Below, piece after piece: positions 44,767 to 54,852 of a stretch of DNA of 64,000 nt (positions are counted from its first letter, which is position 1; every line of letters starts with the position of its first letter). The position numbers and the translations under genes were made by a program. The stretch is from Planktotalea sp. (GTDB lineage Bacteria; Pseudomonadota; Alphaproteobacteria; Rhodobacterales; Rhodobacteraceae): positions 135,078-199,077 of the forward strand of contig NZ_JABBAL010000015.1 in assembly GCF_018607995.1 (NCBI RefSeq), written 5' to 3'. Under the pieces are notes generated by a model that made no database searches, was not told where the DNA came from, and worked only from the letters and a program-made list of their open reading frames with translations.

Positions 44767-46401
44767 CTAGTTGCCAGCACTTTCCATTTTGCGTGTGGCA
44801 ATGACGTTTTCGAGCCAACCGAGATTCATTTCTGGCACAGAGCTTAGGAGCAGGTCGGTGTAGTCATCAAAGGGCGGGCTGAGCACTTCGGATTTGGCAC
44901 CGTAACGCACGACTTTGCCTTGATACATCACCGCGATGCTGTCCGCGATGGCGCGCACTGTGGCGAGGTCGTGGGTGATGAAGAGATAAGCTACGTCTTC
45001 GCGCTTTTGCAGATTAAGCAGCAGTTTTAGGATGCCGTCAGCGACGAGTGGATCGAGTGCGGAGGTGACTTCATCACAGATTATTAGCTTGGGCTTCGCT
45101 GCCAGCGCGCGGGCGATGCAGACACGTTGTTTTTGACCGCCGGAAAGCTCGGCTGGATAACGGTCGATGAAGCCATCGCCCATCTCGATCTCATCAAGCA
45201 ATTCGTTAATGCGTTTGTGTTTTTCGGCACCTTTGAGGCCGAAGTAGAACTCTAAGGGCCGGCCAATGATCGTGCCCACGGTCTGTCGCGGGTTCATCGC
45301 CACATCCGCCATTTGGTAGATCATCTGCAATTCGCGCAGGTCTTCCTTGGTGCGGCTCGGTTGATCGGGGCTAAGTGTGCGGCCTGCGAAATCTGTGCTG
45401 CCGTCTTTGGGGGGCAGAAGGCCCGTAATCACGCGCGCGAGCGTAGATTTGCCAGAGCCGGATTCACCAACCACCGCAAGGGTTTGGCCGGGAGAGATAT
45501 CAATGCTGACATCATGCAGCACGTCGAATTTGGTGCCCTTGTAGCGCGCGGTTATGTTCTTGGCGCTTAGGATCGGAGCCGTCGGCGTTTTTTCTTCGTT
45601 ATTGATCGAGCGCACGGAGACGAGGGCTTTGGTATACTCTTCCTGCGGGGTGTTGATGATTTGATCGACGGGGCCATATTCGACCATCTCGCCCATTTTC
45701 AGAACCATGATATCATCGCTGACCTGCGCCACTACGGCGAGGTCATGAGAAATATAAAGCGCAGCAACGCCGGTATCACGGATCGCTTCTTTGATGGCTG
45801 CGAGCACGTCGATTTGCGTGGTTACATCAAGCGCGGTGGTTGGTTCATCGAAGACCACCAGATCAGGCTCGGGGCACAGCGCGAGCGCTGTCATGCAACG
45901 TTGTAGTTGGCCACCGCTGACTTGGTGTGGGTAGCGCGATCCGATGTTGTCTGGATCGGGCAGGCCGAGTTTGGCAAACAAGAGCCGCGCTTTAGCTTCG
46001 GCATCTGAACGGGAGAACTTGCCTTGGCTGACGGAGGCCTCAACCACCTGATCCATAATTTTTTTGGCAGGATTGAAACTTGCAGCAGCGGATTGCGCCA
46101 CATAGGTGACTTCCGCGCCGCGCAGTTTGCGCAGATCCGCGATACCGCCTTGCAGGATGTCGCGTCCGTTGACCCAAACTTCACCGCCCGTGAGTTCCAC
46201 GCCGCCACGCCCATAGCCAAGCGCAGAGAGGCCGATCGTGGATTTACCCGCGCCGGATTCACCGATGAGGCCAAGGACCTTGCCCTTTTGCAGCTCGAAA
46301 TCGACGCCATGCACGATCTTAATCTGGTGAGGTTTGGCATCTGGTGGATAAACTGTCGCGTCGATCTTGAGACCGCATACTTTGAGGAGTGGATCGCTCA
46401 T
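44767..46401 (-). CDS. Dipeptide/oligopeptide ABC transporter, fused double ATPase (DppDF type)
   Basis: A 544-residue protein containing two complete ABC ATPases. First half: Walker A GESGAGKSTIG, signature VSGGQLQRCM, Walker B LVVFDEPTTALD. Second half: GESGSGKSTLARVI, LSGGQKQRVCIARAL, LIICDEVTSALDPL. It drives the permeases encoded upstream. The start MSDPLLKVCGL shares a base with the permease stop (TAATG); the longer frame is wrong. DppD and DppF are usually separate genes; fusion is common in roseobacters. Confidence 0.93.
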   Translation of the reverse strand: MSDPLLKVCGLKIDATVYPPDAKPHQIKIVHGVDFELQKGKVLGLIGESGAGKSTIGLSALGYGRGGVELTGGEVWVNGRDILQGGIADLRKLRGAEVTYVAQSAAASFNPAKKIMDQVVEASVSQGKFSRSDAEAKARLLFAKLGLPDPDNIGSRYPHQVSGGQLQRCMTALALCPEPDLVVFDEPTTALDVTTQIDVLAAIKEAIRDTGVAALYISHDLAVVAQVSDDIMVLKMGEMVEYGPVDQIINTPQEEYTKALVSVRSINNEEKTPTAPILSAKNITARYKGTKFDVLHDVSIDISPGQTLAVVGESGSGKSTLARVITGLLPPKDGSTDFAGRTLSPDQPSRTKEDLRELQMIYQMADVAMNPRQTVGTIIGRPLEFYFGLKGAEKHKRINELLDEIEMGDGFIDRYPAELSGGQKQRVCIARALAAKPKLIICDEVTSALDPLVADGILKLLLNLQKREDVAYLFITHDLATVRAIADSIAVMYQGKVVRYGAKSEVLSPPFDDYTDLLLSSVPEMNLGWLENVIATRKMESAGN

Positions 46402-47219
46402 TATCCGCGCCCTCCTTTGAGAGAGGTGGTTCTGTTCAAGATCCAGTCCGCTACGAGGTTCACTGAAATTGCGAGCGTTGCGATGGCGAAGGCTGGTACC
46501 AATGCGGCGGGGATGCCGTAGACGATGCCGTCTTTGTTTTCCTTCACGATGCCGCCCCAATCTGCACCGGGGGGCTGTACGCCGAGACCAAGGAACGACA
46601 ACGTCGAGACGAAGAGGACTGCGAAGATGAAACGCAGCCCCATTTCGGCGACCAGTGGGCTAAGTGCATTGGGTAGGATTTCACGGAAAATGATCCAGCC
46701 TCGCCCCTCGCCGCGCAGTGTTGCGGCTTCGACGTAGTCCATCACGTTGATGTCCACTGCAACTGCGCGTGAGAGTCGGTAGACGCGTGTTGAGTCCAAG
46801 AGACCCATGACGAGGATAAGCACCGGGATCGTAACGGGCATGACCGAGAGGACCACGAGCGCGAATATCAAAGTGGGGATCGACATGATCAAATCTACGA
46901 AGCGTGAAATGGCTTGGTCGACCCAACCGCCCATGACTGCTGCTAAAAGGCCAAGGCAGGAGCCGAGCGTGAAACTGAGGATCGTCGCCGCTGTAGCGAT
47001 GAAGATTGTTGTGCGTCCGCCATAGATCATCCGGCTGAGCAGGTCGCGTCCGATACTATCTGTGCCGAGCCAGTGTTTGGCCGAGGATGGCTCCCACACG
47101 TCGCCGACGGCTTCCGCCATGCCGTAGGGGGCGATCCATGGGGCGAAGATGGCGATGAAAAAATAGAGACCTGTAAAGAAAAGGCCGATGAGGGCGGATA
47201 TGGGGATATTCTTGAACAT
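46401..47219 (-). CDS. Peptide ABC transporter permease (DppC type)
   Basis: A 272-residue membrane protein with an N-terminal helix, the OppC-like segment WLGTDSIGRDLLSRMIYGGR and the EAA loop YVEAATLRGEGRGWIIFREI-LPN. Forms the pore with the DppB-type subunit; starts 11 bases after that gene. Typical length for the family is about 280. Confidence 0.93.
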   Translation of the reverse strand: MFKNIPISALIGLFFTGLYFFIAIFAPWIAPYGMAEAVGDVWEPSSAKHWLGTDSIGRDLLSRMIYGGRTTIFIATAATILSFTLGSCLGLLAAVMGGWVDQAISRFVDLIMSIPTLIFALVVLSVMPVTIPVLILVMGLLDSTRVYRLSRAVAVDINVMDYVEAATLRGEGRGWIIFREILPNALSPLVAEMGLRFIFAVLFVSTLSFLGLGVQPPGADWGGIVKENKDGIVYGIPAALVPAFAIATLAISVNLVADWILNRTTSLKGGRG

Positions 47220-47230
47220 GTCCGGTCCTC

Positions 47231-48187
47231 CTATTTAGGGTGTCGTAAGCGCGGGTTCGCAAGGATCGACACAATGTCAGCGACCATGTTGAGCAGGATG
47301 TAAACGGCTGCGAAAACAAGGCCGCAGGCTTGCACAACTGGCACATCTCGCTTGGCCACGTGATCGACCAAATACTGACCCATGCCCGGATAAACGAAGA
47401 CCACTTCGACCACGACGACACCCACAACAAGGTAGGCGAGGTTGAGCATGACGACGTTCACAATTGGTGCAATCGCGTTAGGGAAAGCGTGGCGCGAGAT
47501 GACTTGGAAGCTGCTGAGACCTTTGAGTTCTGCGGTTTCTATATAGGCGGATTGCATCACGTTAAGAATGGCGGCGCGGGTCATGCGCATCATGTGGGCT
47601 AGCACCACGAGGGTCAGCACAGTGACCGGGAGTGCGATAGCTGCGAGCTTTTCACCAAGGCTCATGCTGTCGTTGATCATCGCCACGGATGGCGCCCAGC
47701 CGAGTTTGACACCGATGAAATACATCAACACGTAACCGATCAGGAACTCGGGGATTGAGATAGAGGTGAGCGTGACGGCTGAGATCAATTTGTCGGGCCA
47801 GCGGTCTTTGTAGCGTACTGCCAGAAGACCAAGAAAGATCGCGAGAGGCACGGAGACAACAGCGGCCCAAAAGGCAAGGAACAAGGTGTTGCCAAGGCGT
47901 TTGCCCATTGATGTCGCGATATCCTGACCGTTGGTGAGCGCTGTGCCGAGATCACCTGTGACTGCGCTACCAAGCCAGCTGAAATAGCGGCTCAAAGCAG
48001 GCTCGTTCAGGCCCAATTCTGCACGAAGATTGGCCAGCGCCTCAGGGGTCGCGGATTGGCCTAGAATAGAAGCAGCAACATCACCGGGAAGAATTTGCGT
48101 TCCCACAAATATCAACGCAGACGCTGCGAGAAGGAGCAGTAGCCCCAGCGCTAAACGCTGGGACACCAATTTCAAAATCGGGTGCAT
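47231..48187 (-). CDS. Peptide ABC transporter permease (DppB type)
   Basis: A 318-residue permease with about six helices, N-terminal ILPGDVAASILGQSATPEA, the EAA loop YIETAELKGLSSFQVISRHA and C-terminal VYPGMGQYLVDHVAKRDVPV. Partner of the DppC-type subunit. Starts 14 bases after the binding-protein gene. Confidence 0.93.
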   Translation of the reverse strand: MHPILKLVSQRLALGLLLLLAASALIFVGTQILPGDVAASILGQSATPEALANLRAELGLNEPALSRYFSWLGSAVTGDLGTALTNGQDIATSMGKRLGNTLFLAFWAAVVSVPLAIFLGLLAVRYKDRWPDKLISAVTLTSISIPEFLIGYVLMYFIGVKLGWAPSVAMINDSMSLGEKLAAIALPVTVLTLVVLAHMMRMTRAAILNVMQSAYIETAELKGLSSFQVISRHAFPNAIAPIVNVVMLNLAYLVVGVVVVEVVFVYPGMGQYLVDHVAKRDVPVVQACGLVFAAVYILLNMVADIVSILANPRLRHPK

Positions 48188-48201
48188 GCGCTAACCCGAC
48201 C

Positions 48202-49785
48202 TTATGCGAAGGACAGCTTGCGTGTGACCTGACCGTTCATCAGCTCGCCGTTTGGATCGACTTCCCAACCCACAAGCTTGTCGCTGACACCGTCGATGAA
48301 GTCGTTGAACATTGGGCAAATAAGACCGCCTTCTTCACGCACCAACTGGCCCATCTCGGAATATAGTGCTTTGCGCTTCTCGCCGTCCAACTCTGCTTTT
48401 GCAGCCAAAAGTTTGGCGTCAAATTCTGGATTATTGAACTTTGTGTCGTTCCAATCTGCGCTTGAAAGATACGCTGTCGAATACATCTGATCCTGAACCG
48501 GACGACCGCCCCAGTAAGATGCGCAGAAGGGCTGCTTGTTCCAGACTTCGGACCAGTAGCCATCGTTTGGTTCGCGCTTGATTTCCAATGGAATGCCAGC
48601 AGCCTGAGCGGATTGCTGGAACAGCTGCGCAGCATCAACAGCACCTGGGAAGGCACCATCAGCGGTACGCAAGATAATGGGCGAGCCATCGTGACCAGAC
48701 TTTGCGTAGTGTTCTTTCGCTTTGTCCACGTCATACATACGCTGTTCAATCGAGCTATCAAACAAAGGATAGGCTGCGTTGATCGGCATGTCGTTACCAA
48801 CAGAACCGTAGCCACGCAGAATTTTCTCGACCATTTCTTCTCGGTTTATCGCATACTTAAGCGCAAGACGCAGCTCTTTGCTATCAAACGGCGCAGTGTT
48901 CGTATGCATGATGAACACATAGTGACCACGGCCCGGAGTGGACTGAACTTGAACGCCAGGTGCGCGTGACAGGAGGCCGGCAATCTTAGGCTCAAGACGG
49001 TTGATCAGGTGCACCTGACCTGACTGAAGCGCCGCTGTACGCGCGGTCGCATCGTTGATCGCGAGGATCTCGACGGAATCAAAGTGGCCGTCATCGCCCC
49101 AATAGTTTGCAAACTTAGAGTACATGTGACGCACACCCGGCTCATCAACTTCCATCTTATATGGGCCAGTGCCAACGCCTTCGGCAGGGTTGTCCATGCC
49201 GCCATTTGGCTGAACGATCAGGTGATAATCAGACATCAGGTAAGGCAGGTCAGCGTTCGCATCTTTGAGCGTGATGGAGAACGTGTCGCCCTCAACCTTC
49301 ATGCTCTCGATGTTGCGCATAACGCCCAACGCACCGGACTTAGAATCTTCGTTCGAATGACGCTCCATTGTTTTGAGGACGTCGTCGCCAGTCATTGTCT
49401 TGCCGTTATGGAATTCAACGCCTTGGCGCAGTTTGAACATCCATGTTTTCGCGTCTGGCGTGCTTTCAACGCTCGTCGCGAGGCGTGGTTCGATCTCGCC
49501 TGTTGGAGAGACTTCTACCAATGTGTCACCGAATTGACGACCATTGTGATAGGGCACTTGGCTTGCGTATGTCGCAGGGTCGAGCGAATTCGTGCTTTCG
49601 CCACCGGTGGAACCAATCTTTAGATCGCCACCCTTTTTGGGTGTCATCGCTTGCGCGGCTGTCGCGAACACCGTGCTTGCAGCTGCGGCGCTCACGCCTA
49701 GTGCGGAGGCTTTGCCCATGAAGTCACGGCGTGACAGTTTACCAGCGCTCGCACGTTTGGCGAGGTAGTCGAGTTGATCTTGCAT
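48202..49785 (-). CDS. Peptide ABC transporter substrate-binding protein (family 5, Tat-exported)
   Basis: A 527-residue periplasmic binding protein. Signal: SRRDFMGKASALGVSAAAAS followed by TVFATAAQA, a twin-arginine leader. The SBP_bac_5 body has DPATYASQVPYHNGRQFGDTL, TWMFKLRQGVEFHNGKTMTG, VGTGPYKM and LKYAINREEMVEKILRGYGS. It selects the ligand for the DppBCDF-type permease; the upstream CocE/NonD-type hydrolase suggests peptides or acylated compounds. Confidence 0.93.
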   Translation of the reverse strand: MQDQLDYLAKRASAGKLSRRDFMGKASALGVSAAAASTVFATAAQAMTPKKGGDLKIGSTGGESTNSLDPATYASQVPYHNGRQFGDTLVEVSPTGEIEPRLATSVESTPDAKTWMFKLRQGVEFHNGKTMTGDDVLKTMERHSNEDSKSGALGVMRNIESMKVEGDTFSITLKDANADLPYLMSDYHLIVQPNGGMDNPAEGVGTGPYKMEVDEPGVRHMYSKFANYWGDDGHFDSVEILAINDATARTAALQSGQVHLINRLEPKIAGLLSRAPGVQVQSTPGRGHYVFIMHTNTAPFDSKELRLALKYAINREEMVEKILRGYGSVGNDMPINAAYPLFDSSIEQRMYDVDKAKEHYAKSGHDGSPIILRTADGAFPGAVDAAQLFQQSAQAAGIPLEIKREPNDGYWSEVWNKQPFCASYWGGRPVQDQMYSTAYLSSADWNDTKFNNPEFDAKLLAAKAELDGEKRKALYSEMGQLVREEGGLICPMFNDFIDGVSDKLVGWEVDPNGELMNGQVTRKLSFA

Positions 49786-49913
49786 TTGAAGTCTCCAAGT
49801 TAGGTATCTTGATCCGCCGTCGTTATAAGCAGGCGGTTTTCATATTAGTGACGCTAACAATGCGGATTGCGGCGCGCTCAGCAAGGGTTAATTGCTTTTT
49901 CCCCATCACGCTT

Positions 49914-51905
49914 TCACAAGTTGTCGCGCAAAATGCTGCGCTGCACGTCTTTTTCGAAGATTAGGTCACCGTTTTCAAAGGCCTCTAAGCGCGCTGTGAG
50001 GTGGAAATGCGTGGCGTCAGAGGTCATCTCGGATGTAGCTTCGGTGCGAAGAGTGATTCCCTCGCGCTCTAACTCATCGCTCCAATGGGTACGGCCCTTA
50101 GCACTAAGGGGATCATCGGGATGGATTGACCACCATTCGCGCGCGATGGAGCCGTTGATGAGACCGTGATCACTATCTTTGACCTTGCCGAAATCATCAA
50201 GGATCTCAAGCGTGACGACTCCTGTGGCCCAATCTGTCACAGTTTTGCGGCTGTTTGATCCCTCGCGGATGGTCTCAACCTGCCATGGTTCGTCTCCTTC
50301 GGGTGTCTCGAAAGTCCATTCATCAGTGTCGCCGCTGGCGCGCAATGGAAAGCTGAGCGACCCTTCGGTTAAGGTTAATTTGCTTGCTTCCGGGCTGGGC
50401 CAGATCAGGGGCCAATAGGCGGTCGACACAGCAACACCCAGGCGATGGCCTTTGGGCAGGCGATACGCGATATGATCCAGATCGAGTGTGACCTCTTCGG
50501 GGCTGTCCGGCGTCATTGCAGAAGGGTTGGCGTGGTTATGGCGATGCGAGAGGTTAAGAACGCCATAAGTGATGCGTGCGCTTGCGCCGTTGGGTTGAAT
50601 GTCGAGCAAACGTACAGCGATTTGACCCTGCGCAGTGCCGGAGCTGAGGGTGAGTGTTACTTGCGGCGCGCCAACTATGTCGCGTTTCGCTGTGACTGGT
50701 TCGGATGTGAACACCAGCGACATCGCATCATCGCTGCGCTGATCATCGGGCAATTCTGGCCCCAGCCAAATCGCGCAATATTCACCTGAATGTGCGCCGC
50801 AGGTTTGGGGGGATTGAATGGTTTTCCTGAACGCTGCGGGGCATTCTTGAAGGCTGTTTTCGCCAAAATGCCAAGTCTCACGCGGGAGATCTGAGGGTTT
50901 TTCGGCGATAGCGAGCCATGAACCTGCGCGTTCGGTGTACCACGATTTCGGCGGCACAGACTCCATAAGGTATGGGCGGTAGAGAGGGTCATCTTCGACG
51001 CCAGTCTCGATCCCCTTGAGCCAGCGATCCCACCAACGCAAGGATTCTTGCAAAAAGCCAATCCGCGGTTCTGGGATGGCGAAGTGTGGGTATTTGTGCA
51101 CCCATGGTCCGATGATCGCTTTTACAGGTGCATTGAGGTTTTCTATGAGTGCGGGAGGTGCGTTTTTATAGGCATCACCCCAACCACCAATGGCGAGTGT
51201 GGCGGCTTTGATTTTGCTGTAGTCTTCGCAGACTGAGCCGTGTTTCCAGTAAGCGTCGCGGCGTTGGTGATCGAGCCAAGTCGCAGCAAGGAAGGGTTCG
51301 TTTTCGAGGCGTTCTAGCCAAATTTCGCGCCAGTTGTCAGGGCGCAATGCTGGGTCGGGCGCACGCGAGGAATAGGACCACATCGTGCCAGACCAGCCGA
51401 GGTTTTCATTGAGCAAACAGCCGCCTTTGTAGTGGATGTCATCGGCGTAGCGATCCACTGTAGAGCAGAGCGTGATGATCGCTTTGAGAGCGTCGGGTTG
51501 CAGCGCTGCGACTTGCAAAGCGTTGAAGCCGCCCCAGCTGATCCCCATCATCCCAACAGTGCCGGAGCACCAAGGCTGCGCGGCGAGCCATTTGATTGTT
51601 TCTACCGCGTCTGCGAGTTCTTGGGGGCTATATTCGTCGTCCATCAGCCCTTCGCTATCGCCGTTGCCGCGCGTGTCGACGCGGATACAGGCATAGCCGC
51701 GGCGCGCGAAATAGGGGTGTGTGAGGCAGTCCCGCGCTGTGGTGCCATCGCGTTTGCGGTAGGGCAAAAATTCAAGGATCGCAGGGACGGGGGCGTCTGG
51801 TGCGTTGTCGGGCATCCAAGTGCGTGCGGAGAGGCGGGTGCCGTCGGGCATCGAGATGTCGAGATCGGGGTTTTCGGTGATTTTGCGGAGCGTATTTGAT
51901 GTCAT
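49914..51905 (-). CDS. CocE/NonD-type hydrolase (X-Pro dipeptidyl-peptidase-like)
   Basis: A 663-residue serine hydrolase. The S15 peptidase domain (residues 15-320) has YRKRDGTTARDCLTHPYFAR, CIRVDTRGNGDSEG, the nucleophile motif GMMGISWGGFNALQVAALQP and the acid/base region around PWVHKYPHFAIPEPRIG; the C-terminal jelly-roll domain covers 350-660 (LPDDQRSDDAMSLVFTSEPV, ARITYGVLNLSHRHNH). No signal peptide, so it acts in the cytoplasm, perhaps on imported acyl compounds or Pro-peptides. I use MTSNTLRKIT as start; the 22-residue extension lacks support. It leads the transporter operon. Confidence 0.9.
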   Translation of the reverse strand: MTSNTLRKITENPDLDISMPDGTRLSARTWMPDNAPDAPVPAILEFLPYRKRDGTTARDCLTHPYFARRGYACIRVDTRGNGDSEGLMDDEYSPQELADAVETIKWLAAQPWCSGTVGMMGISWGGFNALQVAALQPDALKAIITLCSTVDRYADDIHYKGGCLLNENLGWSGTMWSYSSRAPDPALRPDNWREIWLERLENEPFLAATWLDHQRRDAYWKHGSVCEDYSKIKAATLAIGGWGDAYKNAPPALIENLNAPVKAIIGPWVHKYPHFAIPEPRIGFLQESLRWWDRWLKGIETGVEDDPLYRPYLMESVPPKSWYTERAGSWLAIAEKPSDLPRETWHFGENSLQECPAAFRKTIQSPQTCGAHSGEYCAIWLGPELPDDQRSDDAMSLVFTSEPVTAKRDIVGAPQVTLTLSSGTAQGQIAVRLLDIQPNGASARITYGVLNLSHRHNHANPSAMTPDSPEEVTLDLDHIAYRLPKGHRLGVAVSTAYWPLIWPSPEASKLTLTEGSLSFPLRASGDTDEWTFETPEGDEPWQVETIREGSNSRKTVTDWATGVVTLEILDDFGKVKDSDHGLINGSIAREWWSIHPDDPLSAKGRTHWSDELEREGITLRTEATSEMTSDATHFHLTARLEAFENGDLIFEKDVQRSILRDNL

Positions 51906-52001
51906 GAAGGCATCGTTGAGGTTTGATGTTTGGGAGTCAAGATGGGCGTGCTGTATGAGCCGCTGCTCCAAATCCCAGGATATTTAAGGAAATAGGAAAG
52001 G

Positions 52002-52036
52002 TTAAGAAAAGAAAAAGCCCGACGCGATGGCCGGGC
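52002..52036 (-). terminator. Rho-independent terminator of the ATP synthase F0 operon
   Basis: On the minus strand GCCCG-GCCATCGCGT-CGGGC (52036-52017) is followed by TTTTTCTTTTCTTAAC. It lies 26 bases after the atpF stop. Next to it, at 51974-52000, is a weak relative of the GGATATTT..GGAAAG repeat family. Confidence 0.75.
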
Positions 52037-52062
52037 GAATTCAATTAGGTTTTTAAAAGTGC

Positions 52063-52623
52063 TTAGTGCAGTTTTGAAGAAACTTCGCCGATGGCATCGT
52101 CGATCAATGCAGCGCCATTTTTGGCTGTCATCTGCTTCGCAATCACATCGTTTGCCGCAGCGATTGCCACTGTGACGGCTGTGTCACGCACTTCTTTGAC
52201 TGCACCTGCTTCGGCGGAGGCCAGTTGGTCCTGCGCTGCTGCAAGGCGGCGCGCGATGGAGGCTTTGAGATCCTCTTTCGCCTGTTCCGCAGCAAGCGCT
52301 GCGTCCTTTTTTGCCGCTTCCACGATACGATCTGCTTGCTCTTGGACTTCTTTTTGTTTGCGTTCGTAGGAGGCAAGAAGTGTTTGAGCTTCTTCACGCA
52401 GCGCTTTCGCTTCGTCGAGCTCGTCGCGAATGCCCTCTGCGCGTTTGTCCAAAAGGCCACCCAAAAGGTCAGGGATCTTGAAGTAGAACAAAACGCCGAT
52501 GAACAGCAAGAAGCCAAGCAACACAACGAAGTCCGTGTTGCCGAGCGAGAAGAATGGACCAGAGGCTGCAAAGGCAGGCTGAGCCGAGACTGTCAGGAGG
52601 AGTGCAAGTGCTTTGATGCGCAT
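52063..52623 (-). CDS. atpF: ATP synthase F0 subunit b
   Basis: A 186-residue b subunit of the peripheral stalk: short hydrophobic leader ([15 protein letters not shown]), a membrane helix [20 protein letters not shown] at about 30-50, and a long charged coiled coil ([40 protein letters not shown]). The apparent cleavable leader in front of the anchor helix is a common alphaproteobacterial feature. Last gene of the F0 operon, followed by a terminator. Confidence 0.92.
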   Translation of the reverse strand: MRIKALALLLTVSAQPAFAASGPFFSLGNTDFVVLLGFLLFIGVLFYFKIPDLLGGLLDKRAEGIRDELDEAKALREEAQTLLASYERKQKEVQEQADRIVEAAKKDAALAAEQAKEDLKASIARRLAAAQDQLASAEAGAVKEVRDTAVTVAIAAANDVIAKQMTAKNGAALIDDAIGEVSSKLH

Positions 52624-52627
52624 GACT

Positions 52628-53173
52628 TTATCCTTTCAAGCGGGCAGCGACAGCCGCGCCCACATCTTTTGCCGAAGCCTTGCCACCCAGAGCCGAGACG
52701 ATCTCAGCCGCTGTGTCTTTGGCAACTTCTTCAACGCTTGCGAGAGCTCCTGCGCGGATTTCAGCGATTGCCTTCTCCGATTCAGCCGCTTTCGCGCTAA
52801 TCTCTGAGTCCGCTTTCGCGATAGCGACGTCGAGGTCAGCTTGAATATCTGCTTTGGCACCTGCCACGATGTTTTGTGCTTCGGCACGCGCATCTGCGAG
52901 GGCTTTGTTATACGCATCTTCCGCATCTGCTGTTTTGTTTCTCAACGCTTCAGCTGCGGCGATGTCATTTGAAATCGTTCCTTGACGTTCTGCCAGAACC
53001 GCAGCGATGCGCGGAAGCGCGATGCGGGACAGGACAAGAAAGATCACTGCGAGAGTGAGAACGAGCCAGAAAATCTGGTTTGGGAACCATTCAAAGCACA
53101 GTTGCGGCATACCAATGGCTGAACCATGGGAATCCACGCATGAGCTGACGGCACCTGTTGTTTCGGTAGCCAT
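52628..53173 (-). CDS. atpG: ATP synthase F0 subunit b'
   Basis: A 181-residue b' subunit, the second stalk subunit found in alphaproteobacteria and cyanobacteria: [20 protein letters not shown] then [20 protein letters not shown] as the membrane helix, and a coiled coil with [20 protein letters not shown]. Starts 85 bases after atpE; the b gene begins four bases after its stop. The symbol atpF' or atpX is used too. Confidence 0.9.
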   Translation of the reverse strand: MATETTGAVSSCVDSHGSAIGMPQLCFEWFPNQIFWLVLTLAVIFLVLSRIALPRIAAVLAERQGTISNDIAAAEALRNKTADAEDAYNKALADARAEAQNIVAGAKADIQADLDVAIAKADSEISAKAAESEKAIAEIRAGALASVEEVAKDTAAEIVSALGGKASAKDVGAAVAARLKG

Positions 53174-53258
53174 GTCGTCCTCCGTCGGAACTTTTCTCTA
53201 CATCGGGCGGCCTGAACGTTTGCCAAGCCGCCCGCGCGTAAGGATTAGATCAGTCGGC

Positions 53259-53483
53259 TTAGACTGCGAACATAAGCAGAAGGGAGACTAGGAATGCAAA
53301 GATGCCCAGTGCTTCTGCGAACGCGATGCCGATGAAGAGTGTTGCTGTCTGCGAAGCAGCAGCGGATGGGTTGCGCAATGCGCCAGCCAAGAAGTTGCCT
53401 GCAACGTTACCAACACCGATAGCGGCTGCGCCGGAACCGATTGCTGCAAGTCCTGCGCCGATGTGTGCGAGATCGCCTTCCAT
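53259..53483 (-). CDS. atpE: ATP synthase F0 subunit c
   Basis: The 74-residue proteolipid forms the rotor ring. Helix one carries [20 protein letters not shown], the polar loop RNPSA, and helix two [20 protein letters not shown] with the proton-binding glutamate in GIAFAEALG. No sign of a sodium-type ion site. Confidence 0.97.
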   Translation of the reverse strand: MEGDLAHIGAGLAAIGSGAAAIGVGNVAGNFLAGALRNPSAAASQTATLFIGIAFAEALGIFAFLVSLLLMFAV

Positions 53484-53555
53484 AGTATTTCTCCTTACGA
53501 TTGGAAGTTTAGATAGATGCGTAGGGTGCGCGCCAATCGCGCAGCCCGACGTTAG

Positions 53556-54299
53556 TTAGTGAGACGGGTGAAGCGCATCTTTCAGATAGACGCACGTCAG
53601 AATAGTAAATACGTAGGCCTGGATCGCGGAGACCAATACTTCGAGACCGTAGATCGCCATGACGCCAAGGATCGAAAGCGGCGCGACCGCTGTGAGCGCT
53701 GCGAAACCCGCGAAAACCTTAAGAACCGCGTGGCCCGCCATGACGTTGCCTGCAAGACGAATAGAGTGGCTGACAGGGCGCACGAAGTAAGAGATCACCT
53801 CGATCAAGGCCAGAACGGGGCGCAGAGCTAAAGGTGCGCTTGCGACCCAGAAGAGGCCAAGGAAACTAACGCCGTTCTTGATGAAGCCGATGACTGTAAC
53901 AACAAAGAACACGCCAAAGCCCAAGATTGCTGTAACCGCAATGTGCGATGTTGGCGAGAAGGACATGGGGATCAAAGCGAGGAAGTTGGAAAACAAGATG
54001 AAGATGAATAGGGTAAAGATGTAGGGGAAATACTTGATCCCGTCTTTGCCTGTCACATCTTCGACCATTTTGTAGACGAAACCGTAAGCCAGTTCCGCGA
54101 CTGATTGCGCGCGACCCGGGACCACTGCGCGGCCAGATGTGCCGAAAACCATCAATACGATGGTGCAGATCGCTGCCAGTGCAAGCCAAAGTGTCATGTT
54201 CGTAACCGTGAACATGCCAATCGCGCCATCCCCAAACAAAGGTTTGACAATGAACTGATCCATTGGGTGGAACACTAGTCCGCCTTTTTCCTCAGCCAT
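53556..54299 (-). CDS. atpB: ATP synthase F0 subunit a
   Basis: The 247-residue a subunit provides the proton half-channels: [40 protein letters not shown], the essential arginine in [20 protein letters not shown] and C-terminal [15 protein letters not shown]. Starts three bases after atpI. Confidence 0.97.
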   Translation of the reverse strand: MAEEKGGLVFHPMDQFIVKPLFGDGAIGMFTVTNMTLWLALAAICTIVLMVFGTSGRAVVPGRAQSVAELAYGFVYKMVEDVTGKDGIKYFPYIFTLFIFILFSNFLALIPMSFSPTSHIAVTAILGFGVFFVVTVIGFIKNGVSFLGLFWVASAPLALRPVLALIEVISYFVRPVSHSIRLAGNVMAGHAVLKVFAGFAALTAVAPLSILGVMAIYGLEVLVSAIQAYVFTILTCVYLKDALHPSH

Positions 54300-54302
54300 G
54301 CT

Positions 54303-54650
54303 TCAGTCCTCTTTCTGCGCGTCCGCCTGAGCAGACATTTGTTTGTCCTGGATCTCTTGTGCGGTGCGCATCATCGTTTTGATACCGGCCGCGAGACCCA
54401 ACATAATAAACAGCACCATGAAGACAGGAAGCGTGCCAAAAAGCACATCCAGTCCGTATCCGATGCCAAAACCGATCCCAAGACCGGCGACTAGTTCTGT
54501 CACCATGCGCCACCCTTGTTGGGCCGCACTATAGTGTTCCTCGGTTGCTGGGCCGCCGTCTTGCGTTGCTTTCACCTGAGCGATCCGGTCGTCCAATTGC
54601 TTAAGACGGTCTTTATTGTCAGGCTCGGTCAACGGAGCAAATCCCACCAA
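54303..54650 (-). CDS. atpI: AtpI, F0 assembly protein
   Basis: A 115-residue AtpI/YbbI-type protein with a charged N-terminus (LKQLDDRIAQVKATQDGGPA) and two membrane helices around GWRMVTELVAGLGIGFGIGY and VFMVLFIMLGLAAGIK. Helps assemble the c-ring. First gene of the operon; its promoter lies in the 200-base gap shared with the divergent ArsR gene. Confidence 0.9.
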   Translation of the reverse strand: MVGFAPLTEPDNKDRLKQLDDRIAQVKATQDGGPATEEHYSAAQQGWRMVTELVAGLGIGFGIGYGLDVLFGTLPVFMVLFIMLGLAAGIKTMMRTAQEIQDKQMSAQADAQKED

Positions 54651-54806
54651 TGAGGTTCACCGGCTGTGCTAAGGCCGCTGAAGATAGGAGTCAATAGAAT
54701 GTGGGTTTTAGTTAAGCCTTTGTTATAGTGAAGTTTTTTTATAAAATCTAGGCTGCGACAGCTGGGCGCAGGGGCAAAACCGACGCATATTGAAGGTGCT
54801 GCATGT

Positions 54807-54822
54807 TCAACCATTTGGTTGA
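54807..54822. promoter_or_regulatory. Palindrome TCAACCATTTGGTTGA, ArsR operator
   Basis: Perfect seven-base arms around TT, 30 bases upstream of the ArsR start. CAACC-ATT-GGTTG palindromes are typical autoregulatory operators of SdpR-like ArsR repressors. It also lies about 157 bases ahead of atpI on the other strand, too far to be read as an atp element. Confidence 0.6.
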
Positions 54823-54852
54823 CGATCAACTCCGCTTTGCGTTTATGGCGGT

